64,000 nt of DNA from JBIQJD01 sp044507695 (GTDB taxonomy: Bacteria; Bacteroidota; Ignavibacteria; Ignavibacteriales; Ignavibacteriaceae): NCBI GenBank assembly GCA_044507695.1, contig JBIQJD010000002.1, positions 1-64,000 of the forward strand, given 5' to 3'. Positions 45,753 through 55,365 of this stretch are shown here, in pieces (the first letter of the stretch is position 1; each line of letters begins with the position of its first letter). The notes below the pieces were generated by a model. The model did not search any database. It saw only the letters and a program-made list of their open reading frames with translations, and had not been told where the DNA came from. Made by a program: the position numbers and the translations under genes.

Positions 45753-45904
45753 TCTTTGCCTCTGTATTTTTTCCGAAATTGTTTTTAACAAAATATCAAT
45801 AATTATTTCATCCTGATTGAACAGCATCACACCGCACATTAGTCATATTTCTATATATAACCGGAATCAATAACTTTATCCCACTTTAACTAACTACGGT
45901 ATTT

Positions 45905-47692
<1,788 letters not shown>

Positions 47693-47780
47693 ACATTTCT
47701 TCTTATTTTAAATTGCAGAACACAAATTAAAAGATTAATTATTTTATTTTATCAGTCCATAATTTCCTGCCAAAGTATAT

Positions 47781-49562
47781 ATGACTTTTGAAATAATAAT
47801 TGTTCTGCTGGTTTTGCTTGGTGCAGTAATTTTATTTATCACGGAAAAACTTCCGGTTGATCTGGTTGCTTTATCAGCTTTGGTAGTTCTATTGTTAACC
47901 GGGGTGCTAACCGCGGAGGAAGGACTGAGAGGCTTCAGCAATGAGGCTACAATAACTGTTGCGGCTATGTTCATATTAAGTTCTGGTTTATTCAGAACCG
48001 GGCTGGTAAGTTATATTGGCAGGATTGTAACAAGATTGTATAAATGGAATTTTTGGATTGCTGTAACTGCAACAATGTTGATTGTAGCTTCAATCTCAGC
48101 ATTTATAAATAACACACCGGTTGTTGCAATATTCCTTCCAATTTTGCTGCAGGTATCACGGGAAACGGAATTGAGCTCATCAAAAATTTTAATTCCGCTA
48201 TCTTTCGCTTCAATATTCGGGGGTATCTGTACACTGATTGGTACTTCAACTAATATTGTTGTCAGCTCAATTTCTGTTCAGCTTGGTTCTGATCGTATCA
48301 GTATGTTTGAATTTACAGAACTTGGTGTTCTATTTTTGGCAGCTGGAATTTTGTACATGATATTCGTTGGAATTCCTCTTCTTCCCAGCAGAAAAGCTTC
48401 GCAGGATCTTACAAATTCGTTCGGGCTGGGAGAATATCTTACCGAAATAATATTAACCGAAAAAAGTGCTTCCATTAATAAAGAAATTAGAAACTCACCG
48501 CTTGTTAAAGAACTTGGAATTGATATTCTTGAAATTATAAGAGGTGATAGAAAAATTTTTCTTCCTTCACCAACAACTGTTCTTCTTGAAAAAGATTTAT
48601 TAAGAATTAAATGTAATATTGAGAAGATAAAGGAACTCCAGGAGAGAACCGGAATTCTTTTAAAACCGGGATTAAAATGGAAAGATGAAGATTTAGTTTC
48701 TGAAAATGAAATACTTCTTGAAGCAGTAATTGCACCTAATTCTTTTCTTGTAGGAAAAACATTAAAACAAATCGGATTCAGATTCAGGTTTGGAGCAACG
48801 GCGCTTGCAATACGCCACCGCGGCAGAGTAATGCAGGAAAATATTTCTACTACAAAACTTGTTGCGGGAGATACGCTGCTGATACAAACAAACAAACTAA
48901 ATTATGAACGAATAAGAGAAAGTGATGCATTCGTTGTTATTTCAGAAGTTGAACCGCCAACTTTCAGAAGAGTAAAAATATTTTTTGCTCTTACTATAAT
49001 AACCGGTGTGGTAATTACAGCCACAGTAGGGATTTTCCCGATTGTTATCAGCGCAGTTATTGGAAGCATTCTTTTAATATTTACAGGATGCATCAGCCTT
49101 GAGCAGGCTTATAAAGCAATTGATTGGAAAATAGTAATGCTTCTTGCCGGATCCCTTTCCCTTGGTGTTGCTCTAGAAAAAACAGGAGCTGCAAAACTAA
49201 TTGCTGATTCAATGATGGGAATTGTGGGAGAATACGGACCAACTGCAATCTTATCGGCGCTTTACCTTTTAACTCTTGTTTTAACAGAAGCGATGTCTAA
49301 TAATGCAACTGCCGCGCTTGTAACACCGATTGCAATTGTAACCGCTAATACGCTTGGTGTTGCAGTAATGCCGTTTCTTGTGGCGGTTGCTTTTGCAGCA
49401 TCACTTGCTTTTATGACGCCAATGGGATACCAGACTCACCTGCTTGTTTATAATCCCGGCAGGTATAAATATTCTGATTTCCTGAAAGTTGGAACTCCGC
49501 TTAATATTTTATTCTGGCTGATGGCAACATTTTTAATTCCGGTATTTTTTCCTTTTAAATAG
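47781..49562 (+). CDS. SLC13/ArsB-type permease with TrkA-C domains
   Basis: A 593-residue transporter. Both halves contain an Na-sulfate-symporter/citrate-type bundle (about 1-200 and 400-593, roughly 11-12 spans) with SISAFINNTPVVAIFLPI and TEAMSNNATAALVTPIAI, the paired helix-break motifs of the DASS superfamily, and two RCK/TrkA-C domains (about 210-380) in the cytosolic middle. Such proteins import divalent anions such as sulfate or dicarboxylates with sodium. The substrate cannot be told from sequence. Confidence 0.9.
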   Translation: MTFEIIIVLLVLLGAVILFITEKLPVDLVALSALVVLLLTGVLTAEEGLRGFSNEATITVAAMFILSSGLFRTGLVSYIGRIVTRLYKWNFWIAVTATMLIVASISAFINNTPVVAIFLPILLQVSRETELSSSKILIPLSFASIFGGICTLIGTSTNIVVSSISVQLGSDRISMFEFTELGVLFLAAGILYMIFVGIPLLPSRKASQDLTNSFGLGEYLTEIILTEKSASINKEIRNSPLVKELGIDILEIIRGDRKIFLPSPTTVLLEKDLLRIKCNIEKIKELQERTGILLKPGLKWKDEDLVSENEILLEAVIAPNSFLVGKTLKQIGFRFRFGATALAIRHRGRVMQENISTTKLVAGDTLLIQTNKLNYERIRESDAFVVISEVEPPTFRRVKIFFALTIITGVVITATVGIFPIVISAVIGSILLIFTGCISLEQAYKAIDWKIVMLLAGSLSLGVALEKTGAAKLIADSMMGIVGEYGPTAILSALYLLTLVLTEAMSNNATAALVTPIAIVTANTLGVAVMPFLVAVAFAASLAFMTPMGYQTHLLVYNPGRYKYSDFLKVGTPLNILFWLMATFLIPVFFPFK

Positions 49563-49574
49563 GATTTAAAATAA

Positions 49575-49600
49575 AAAACTCATCCGTGTGGATGAGTTTT
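49575..49600. terminator. Bidirectional terminator
   Basis: Perfect 11-bp stem aaaactcatcc/ggatgagtttt (49575-49585 with 49590-49600). Both sides carry T runs, and it serves convergent genes. Confidence 0.85.
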
Positions 49601-49625
49601 ATGATTCTGAACTATTTCATTTGTT

Positions 49626-49958
49626 CTAATCAGCTTTAGAAACTTTTTTAACGCCTTTCCACCAATCTTCTTTTATGATGTTATATTTTTCTTTCTGTTT
49701 TTCATCAAGAAGGTTTTCAATTTTTTTCTGTGCATCTGCAAGTTCCTCAGCAGATTGATCTCCCTGGATATAATTATTAATTATTGTGCGTACTTTTGAT
49801 GTTTGATCACTTGATAATAAAACTTTCTGCTGAAGTTTAATCACAACTTTATCAATATCAGAAGATGTTCTGCTATCCTGTTTTTGCGCCATCAGATTTG
49901 TGCCCGCAAATAAAATGCAAAACACTATCAACAATCCGGTTAAATTTTTCATATTCAT
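49626..49958 (-). CDS. Small exported protein, Spy/CpxP-like features
   Basis: A 110-residue protein with a signal peptide (FCILFAGTNLMAQ) and an otherwise helical, charged body: KVVIKLQQKVLLSSDQTSKVRTIINNY and KKIENLLDEKQKEKYNIIKEDWWKG. The pattern of a helix-turn-helix with LSxxQ and KQKEKY resembles periplasmic Spy-type chaperones, but the match is weak. A gagg site precedes the first ATG. Confidence 0.7.
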   Translation of the reverse strand: MNMKNLTGLLIVFCILFAGTNLMAQKQDSRTSSDIDKVVIKLQQKVLLSSDQTSKVRTIINNYIQGDQSAEELADAQKKIENLLDEKQKEKYNIIKEDWWKGVKKVSKAD

Positions 49959-50179
49959 ATTAACCTCAAATTAAGAATGATTTAAACTAATCTGAACTTA
50001 CTATATAATCAATCTAAAAAAACTTCATCTGTTTAATGTGCGGTAGCCTTCATTTGTTCCGGAGTATAATTTGATTCACTAAATAATAGAATATGCAATA
50101 ATGAATTTTTTTATTGTCAGCAAACTTAAATAACTGATTTATGATAAGTTTTCACTTTTAAATCTTTTTATTAATTAAG

Positions 50180-50187
50180 TATCTTTG
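50180..50187 (+). promoter_or_regulatory. Candidate -7 element (tatctttg) of rnhC-pfk
   Basis: Matches TAnnTTTG followed by ca. It lies 18 bp before the GTG start, implying a leader of only about 10 bases. Confidence 0.45.
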
Positions 50188-50204
50188 CACTTCAAAAAAA
50201 TGCT

Positions 50205-51134
50205 GTGAACGTGAATAAACTTGAAAGTTCCGCAGAAGAAATAATAAATATTTATTCAGATAAGCTGGCTGAAAAGAATTATAATGTTTCGGCAATAATT
50301 AAAAAAACTTACAATTTTGAATTCACAGTTAATGATTCAAAACACAGCATTAAGGTTTTAACTTATTTCGGTAAAAAAGGAATAAAAACTATCTTGCAGG
50401 GAAATACTGAATCAGCACTCTATCATGAAGTTAATGAGCTAATTCATGGGATTCCTTTTACACAAAACAACACTGAGATTGATGAACCGGAATCATACAT
50501 TGGCACTGATGAATCAGGTAAAGGAGATTTTTTTGGCCCGCTTGTAATTGCAGGAGTTTACGCCGGAAAAAATGAAATTCAAAAATTAAGAAGCATTGGC
50601 GTACGAGATAGTAAGGAAATTCCACATAACCAGATTGCTGATCTAGCAAAAAAAATAAAATTGATTGCAGGTGATGGTTTTAATATTGTTGTAATTAATC
50701 CTGAAAGATATAATCAACTTTACACTGAATTTAAAAATTTAAATATGCTGCTTGCCTGGGGACATGCCCGGGTAATTGAAAATATTCTTGAAAAAAAATC
50801 AGCAGCGGAAGTAATCAGTGATAAATTTGGAGATGAAAGTTTAATCCTGAATAAACTTCAGGAAAGAGGTAAGCAAATAAAACTTCATCAGTTCACAAAA
50901 GCAGAAAGATATACTGCAGTTGCGGCTGCATCAATTATTGCTAGAGACAGAATGAACAAGTGGTTTGATGATGAATCAAGAAAATTAAAATTTATAATTC
51001 CCAAAGGAGCATCTGAAGCGGTATTACAAACCGCAGCAAAAATTAAAAGTGAATTTGGTGAAGAGGAATTAAAAAAATTTGTTAAACTACATTTCAAATC
51101 AATAAATAAATTAAATTCAGTTATCGGTAAATAA
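50205..51134 (+). CDS. rnhC: Ribonuclease HIII
   Basis: A 309-residue nuclease cleaving RNA in RNA-DNA hybrids. It has an N-terminal substrate-binding extension (about 1-80) and the catalytic domain opening with GTDESGKGDFFGPLVIAGVY, whose D-E pair with later Asp residues forms the metal site, and SIIARDR near the end. The N-terminal extension distinguishes RNase HIII from HII. The start is a GTG with no clear ribosome site. The stop is 1 bp before pfk. Confidence 0.92.
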   Translation: MNVNKLESSAEEIINIYSDKLAEKNYNVSAIIKKTYNFEFTVNDSKHSIKVLTYFGKKGIKTILQGNTESALYHEVNELIHGIPFTQNNTEIDEPESYIGTDESGKGDFFGPLVIAGVYAGKNEIQKLRSIGVRDSKEIPHNQIADLAKKIKLIAGDGFNIVVINPERYNQLYTEFKNLNMLLAWGHARVIENILEKKSAAEVISDKFGDESLILNKLQERGKQIKLHQFTKAERYTAVAAASIIARDRMNKWFDDESRKLKFIIPKGASEAVLQTAAKIKSEFGEEELKKFVKLHFKSINKLNSVIGK

Positions 51135-51135
51135 A

Positions 51136-52230
51136 ATGGCAAAATCAAAAGTAAGAAGAATCGGAATATTAACCGGCGGTGGAGACTGCCCCGGATTAAA
51201 TGCAGTAATTAGAGGAGTAACAAAGCCTGCACAGGATTATGGCATGTCAGTCCTTGGGATAATTGATGGCTTTGAAGGTCTTGTAGAAGGAAGAGCAAAA
51301 GAATTATCGAATAGTGACGTTTCAGGCATACTTGACAGAGGCGGTACAATACTTGGCTCTTCAAATAAAGGAGATCCCTTTCACTGGCCTGTTTCAAAAG
51401 ATGGAAAAATAGAAATCGTAAACAAAGCAAGCGCGGCTTTAAAAAATTACCAGGCCTGGAATCTTGATGCATTGATTGCAATTGGGGGAGACGGCACAAT
51501 GCACATCTGCAAAAAATTAGGTGAAATGGGAATGAACATGATTGGTGTTCCCAAAACAATTGACAACGATCTTGAAGCAACCGATCTCACCTTTGGTCAT
51601 GATTCTGCAGTTGCAGTCGTATCTGAAGCACTTGACAGGCTTCATACAACCGCTTCATCGCATCACCGCGTGATTGTTGTAGAAGTTATGGGAAGATACG
51701 CAGGATGGATTGCATTGAATGGCGGGCTTGCCGGCGGGGCGGATATAATTCTGATTCCGGAAATTCCTTTTTCGTGGGAAAGAGTTTATGATAAAATTCT
51801 TAAACGGGAATTAATGGGAAAGAAATTCAGTCTTGTTTGTGTAGCCGAAGGCGCAAAACCCAGAGACGGCAAAATGATTGTTAAAGGTGAAGATATAAAA
51901 CGTCATGATCCCGTTCAGCTTGGCGGAATTGGTGAAGTTGTTGCGGATAAAATCCAGGAAAATACAGGAAGAGAAACCCGGGTTACCGTTCTTGGCCATT
52001 TACAGCGCGGCGGCAGTCCAACAGCTTTTGATCGGATTCTCTCAACAAAATTTGGCGCCTTTGCAATTGAACTTGCAGCGCAGCGTAAATTCGGCAGGAT
52101 GGTTGCACTGAAAGGAAATGAAATTAAAAACGTAAAAATTGAAGATGCAATATCAAGACAAAAACTGGTAAAGCCGGATACACAAGCCGTTGTGGCTGCT
52201 AAAGCGGTAGGAATTTCATTCGGCGAGTAA
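51136..52230 (+). CDS. pfkA: 6-phosphofructokinase
   Basis: A 364-residue glycolytic enzyme phosphorylating fructose-6-phosphate. It has GGGDCPGLNAVIRG at the start, IGGDGTMHI and VPKTIDNDL, which combine the ATP-type Gly in GGDGT with the Lys of PKTIDND that is common in group III and PPi-type enzymes. This G/K pairing is known from ATP-using actinomycete enzymes. The gene follows rnhC without a gap and completes the glycolytic set seen with gap and pgk. Confidence 0.94.
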   Translation: MAKSKVRRIGILTGGGDCPGLNAVIRGVTKPAQDYGMSVLGIIDGFEGLVEGRAKELSNSDVSGILDRGGTILGSSNKGDPFHWPVSKDGKIEIVNKASAALKNYQAWNLDALIAIGGDGTMHICKKLGEMGMNMIGVPKTIDNDLEATDLTFGHDSAVAVVSEALDRLHTTASSHHRVIVVEVMGRYAGWIALNGGLAGGADIILIPEIPFSWERVYDKILKRELMGKKFSLVCVAEGAKPRDGKMIVKGEDIKRHDPVQLGGIGEVVADKIQENTGRETRVTVLGHLQRGGSPTAFDRILSTKFGAFAIELAAQRKFGRMVALKGNEIKNVKIEDAISRQKLVKPDTQAVVAAKAVGISFGE

Positions 52231-52329
52231 AATTTTAGTCAAAATTTTGTTTTACCAATTTGATTTTCGATTGGTCTTGCTATATATTTCATGACCTTTT
52301 TTTATCAAAAAAAGTTCTTAAAAAGTCAC

Positions 52330-52403
52330 GGGGTCGTAGTTCAGCTGGTTAGAACGCCTGCCTGTCACGCAGGAGGTCGCGAGTTCGAGTCTCGTCGGCC
52401 CCG
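52330..52403 (+). tRNA. tRNA-Asp (anticodon GTC)
   Basis: A 74-base cloverleaf. The acceptor stem ggggtcg pairs with cggcccc with one G-U, the anticodon stem-loop is ctgc-ctGTCac-gcag, and the T arm is gcgag-ttcgagt-ctcgt. The 3' CCA is not encoded. The 3' end is followed within 10 bp by a hairpin terminator and then by phage genes, the position expected for a tRNA integration site. Confidence 0.95.
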
Positions 52404-52411
52404 CTTCTCTT

Positions 52412-52447
52412 AAACGCTTATAAACTAAATACTTATAAGCGTTTTTT
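52412..52447 (+). terminator. Terminator of tRNA-Asp
   Basis: Perfect 12-bp stem aaacgcttataa/ttataagcgttt (52412-52423 with 52433-52444), then a T run. Confidence 0.88.
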
Positions 52448-52501
52448 ATTTTAAAAATTTTGTGCTTTATTTTAGGTGGGGACTCGAGTTTGGACTCGAT
52501 T
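52448..52501. other. Candidate attachment-side junction of the prophage
   Basis: A 54-bp AT-rich spacer with the direct repeat ggactcga occurring twice near 52483 and 52493, between the tRNA terminator and the last phage gene. An attachment core, if present, would lie here or in the tRNA 3' half; the other end of the element is outside the window, so it cannot be confirmed. Confidence 0.35.
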
Positions 52502-52858
52502 TTAGAAGTAAATTAACCAAAATACAGCAGCTGATTCCACCGTCCAGCAGATCAGCTCGAGCGGCAATACCCACGGCTTCCACTTCCCGGTTTCCTTTTC
52601 ATGCATAAAAAGATCTTCTGTTATGTGAATATTCCAGTACGGAATTAAAATATTTAACCAGGTTAATTTATGTGACCATTCATAAAAGTAGTTCCAGTCA
52701 TCCAGTTTTTTTTGAAGCAGCCGGCCAAGATCCGGAAAGGCGCCGAGCTGCATTGCAAATGCAACGTGTAAACCTGTAAAGAATTGATTGAATCCGAACA
52801 GCCAGGATAACAGAAATGCAATTAAACCGGATTGTACTGCATGCTGCGGTGTACTCAT
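52502..52858 (-). CDS. Small membrane protein with PD and His motifs, last gene of the phage module
   Basis: A 118-residue protein with about three hydrophobic segments (FLLSWLFGFNQFF, WLNILIPYW, LICWTVESAAVFWLIYF). Conserved-looking residues lie in T-P-Q-H near the start, GAFPDLG (about 42-48), EWSHKL and IHITEDLFMH. The H-(x)n-PD-(x)n-H layout resembles inner-membrane DUF457/YdjM-type putative metal hydrolases, but the match is weak. It overlaps the fibre gene by 1 base, so it is cotranscribed. It could alternatively be a lysis or superinfection protein. Confidence 0.6.
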   Translation of the reverse strand: MSTPQHAVQSGLIAFLLSWLFGFNQFFTGLHVAFAMQLGAFPDLGRLLQKKLDDWNYFYEWSHKLTWLNILIPYWNIHITEDLFMHEKETGKWKPWVLPLELICWTVESAAVFWLIYF

Positions 52859-54789
52859 TAGAATGCCACCCAGTCTGTTCCATCAAAGTAGTAGGGAAAT
52901 CCATCACTGCCGGTTATTATCGAAAAGCCTGAGGTAGTGAAAAATGAAGAAAGATCATTAAGCTTTGATGAAGCGGTTGAGCTTGCAACAATATTGCCGC
53001 TGCCGTCTGATACAAGTATCCGGCTTGCTGTGCCGATATTCTTCGGCTGTAATCCATCATATACAGCGTTCTTTGTTGGAACTTCTGTTGAACCATTCCA
53101 CCCCGAACCGTATGCTTCATCACTAAAGGATCTAATTCTTCCCTGGACATTAAGATGCCCTGAAATATATTGATTGCCGGTTAATGCCAGGCCGGTGAAT
53201 CCACTTAGGTCCGGTTCATATCTTAATGTTGCGCTCGATCCATCCGGATGTGAAAATGAAATTTGCCCTGAACTTATCTGAGTAGTGAATCCTGAACTTG
53301 AACTTATTATCGTAGCTCCCTTAATTGTTCCGCCAAGTACTTTTAATTCTCCTGCGCTTAAAGATGAGTAAAGGGAATAATAGGAAATCAAATCTCCTGA
53401 AGCTGCATCAATAGCCGTTCCTGTTGTTTTTACACCAAATAGCACATTGCCTACTTTGGAAGTATAAGTAACGGCTTGCAATCCGGTAGCAGTTTCAATA
53501 TAAACCGTACCCGAGGCAGGGAGTTCAGAAGCATCCATTACATCCAGTTCCTCTAAACTATCAGGAGCTACCGGAATTGTTTTGGCATTTGTTACAACCG
53601 TTGCAAATCCTGTCTGAAACAAGTTTGCAGTTATTCCCAGGGCTTCAACATATTCTGCAGTAATTCTTCCATCAATAATTGTAACAACTCCGGCAGAATC
53701 TTCCTTTTCGCTCGGATCATAACCACTTGCAAATGTTACATCTCCGTTTATTGTGATCAAATCAGGAGTAATTTCCACGTAACTCATCACTGAATCTTTC
53801 TTTGCGTACAGTAACAGGCTTGAACTTATTCCATCTATGTTATCCGCGTTTGCAATTACTCCGGCTTCCGCGGTTGTTAATCTATCATCCAGGTTTGTAA
53901 TACTTGCACTCAATGATGTTGTTGTAGATGTGAGACTGCCTATCTGACTTGTGTGAGTTGAGATTGTACCTTCAGCAGTTGTCATTCTTCCTTTTAATGA
54001 ATCAACGGAAGTAGTGTTCGCTTTAAGAACGATCGAGCTTTCCAGTCCATCGATATCATTAGCGTTTAAAATGATGCTTGCCTCAGCGTTGTTCATCCGG
54101 TCCCGCAGAGAATCTATCTGAGTGATATCAGCTTTTAATGAAATTTCATTTTCAAGTTCACCAATATCATTTGCGTTTGTAGAAATATTTATTTCTGCAT
54201 TTCCTATTCTTGTCCGGAATGAATCCGTTGTTGTGGAGTAAGCACGCAAGCCTATTTCATTTGCATTAGCAGAAATTTGAGTGAAGAAGTAAGCGGCCGT
54301 ATCATTCATCTTCTTTTCAAAGTCTGTAAACTCCGCCCTGGTAAGTTTGATAAACATACTGTCACTCAGCAGATTGAGTTCCCCCCGGTGGATGACAAGC
54401 GAATCTGTATTTTTTCCCGCATCAACTTCCACCACTCCAATTCTTAATCCGAGTGAATCCAGCGTTCCGGCAATATCCGCATCTATTATCAGCTGCAGTG
54501 AATCCAGATCAAGGTGGAACAATACCGGTTTTGAATTCCCATCAAAGCCGATCAGCGCGGCACTATCAGGCTTAAGTACCTTGAATGTCTTGCTTGAATC
54601 ATAATACAAAAAACTCCCTTGAACCAGGGAATCTTTATAGCTGTAATTAATCCGCGCCGCAAAATGTCCTTCATCCCCGATTGCCCAGTAGTTGAATGCC
54701 GTTCCATCATTTGAAATTGTGTTAAGCGGCCTCTGCTGTGCGGCTGCCGTGATGATCAATATCAGAAATAAAAATAGTGTTTTATTCAT
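52858..54789 (-). CDS. Phage tail-fibre-like protein with coiled coil and N-terminal signal segment
   Basis: A 643-residue protein. It begins with a hydrophobic segment (LFLFLILIITAAAQQ) that looks exactly like a signal peptide, then a beta-rich part and, from about residue 165 to 330, repeating units of about 37 residues with S-x-R-x-R-x-x-x-A-E and A-N-x-N-D-I-x-x-L-E, typical of fibre coiled coils. The C-half is Ser/Thr/Gly-rich with a beta-prism-like pattern and ends SDGFPYYFDGTDWVAF. The ATG at 54789 follows taggtg; the GTG at 54795 is less likely. A fibre or side-tail protein is the best call, yet the signal-like N-terminus is unusual for a virion protein. Confidence 0.72.
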   Translation of the reverse strand: MNKTLFLFLILIITAAAQQRPLNTISNDGTAFNYWAIGDEGHFAARINYSYKDSLVQGSFLYYDSSKTFKVLKPDSAALIGFDGNSKPVLFHLDLDSLQLIIDADIAGTLDSLGLRIGVVEVDAGKNTDSLVIHRGELNLLSDSMFIKLTRAEFTDFEKKMNDTAAYFFTQISANANEIGLRAYSTTTDSFRTRIGNAEINISTNANDIGELENEISLKADITQIDSLRDRMNNAEASIILNANDIDGLESSIVLKANTTSVDSLKGRMTTAEGTISTHTSQIGSLTSTTTSLSASITNLDDRLTTAEAGVIANADNIDGISSSLLLYAKKDSVMSYVEITPDLITINGDVTFASGYDPSEKEDSAGVVTIIDGRITAEYVEALGITANLFQTGFATVVTNAKTIPVAPDSLEELDVMDASELPASGTVYIETATGLQAVTYTSKVGNVLFGVKTTGTAIDAASGDLISYYSLYSSLSAGELKVLGGTIKGATIISSSSGFTTQISSGQISFSHPDGSSATLRYEPDLSGFTGLALTGNQYISGHLNVQGRIRSFSDEAYGSGWNGSTEVPTKNAVYDGLQPKNIGTASRILVSDGSGNIVASSTASSKLNDLSSFFTTSGFSIITGSDGFPYYFDGTDWVAF

Positions 54790-55165
54790 TTTCACCTACC
54801 AGTCTTATTAATTCTTTTATTGCATACCCTTCAATGTCTTTATTGCTCTCTCCGGAGAACTTTAAAAACAGTTCGGTATCAGTTAAAATCAGTTTGTTCA
54901 GGTTAATTGTTACAACCTGCTGCCTTGTTGGATTTATTATTAACCCGGTTGGAAGTACTGTTTCATCCGCATCATTAACAATATCAAAAGCTACGTCATC
55001 ACCGGCGCGTTCCGTGAATGCTATAATTATTGATTTAAGAAGATGCTTCTCCGGGATAACTCCGATGGTTACTGTTGCCGGCGTTGTTAATTCCTGGAAG
55101 TAGTAAACATTGCTTTCTGTAAGAATGCTTCCGGCATCTATAAAATTTCCGATCTTGTTTCCCAT
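54782..55165 (-). CDS. Small phage structural protein, unknown
   Basis: A 127-residue protein with an alternating-strand pattern (TESNVYYFQELTTPATVTIGV, QQVVTINLNKLILTDTELFLKF) and no recognised domain. It lies between a small helical protein and the fibre gene, so it is probably a baseplate or fibre-attachment component. Confidence 0.6.
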   Translation of the reverse strand: MGNKIGNFIDAGSILTESNVYYFQELTTPATVTIGVIPEKHLLKSIIIAFTERAGDDVAFDIVNDADETVLPTGLIINPTRQQVVTINLNKLILTDTELFLKFSGESNKDIEGYAIKELIRLVGENE

Positions 55166-55170
55166 ATCAA

Positions 55171-55353
55171 TTATTTTTGCTCGCTGCTTTTCTTTTTCTC
55201 AAGCTGTAATATTTTTATGTTTATCCAATTATGATAATCCGCATAACGCTTTTGAAACTCTGATTCTTCTTTGTCTGATAATATGGTGGTGTTAAGAAGT
55301 TTGTTATGCAAGGATTCTATTTTATTAAGCAACACTCGTTGTTTAATTTTCAT
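55171..55353 (-). CDS. Short helical phage protein
   Basis: A 60-residue protein that is almost entirely charged helix (KQRVLLNKIESLHNKLL, EEKEFQKRY-like segment). It sits tightly between two phage genes (5- and 12-bp gaps), which is the main reason to accept it as real. No family is recognised. Confidence 0.5.
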   Translation of the reverse strand: MKIKQRVLLNKIESLHNKLLNTTILSDKEESEFQKRYADYHNWINIKILQLEKKKSSEQK

Positions 55354-55365
55354 TGTTGTTCCTTC

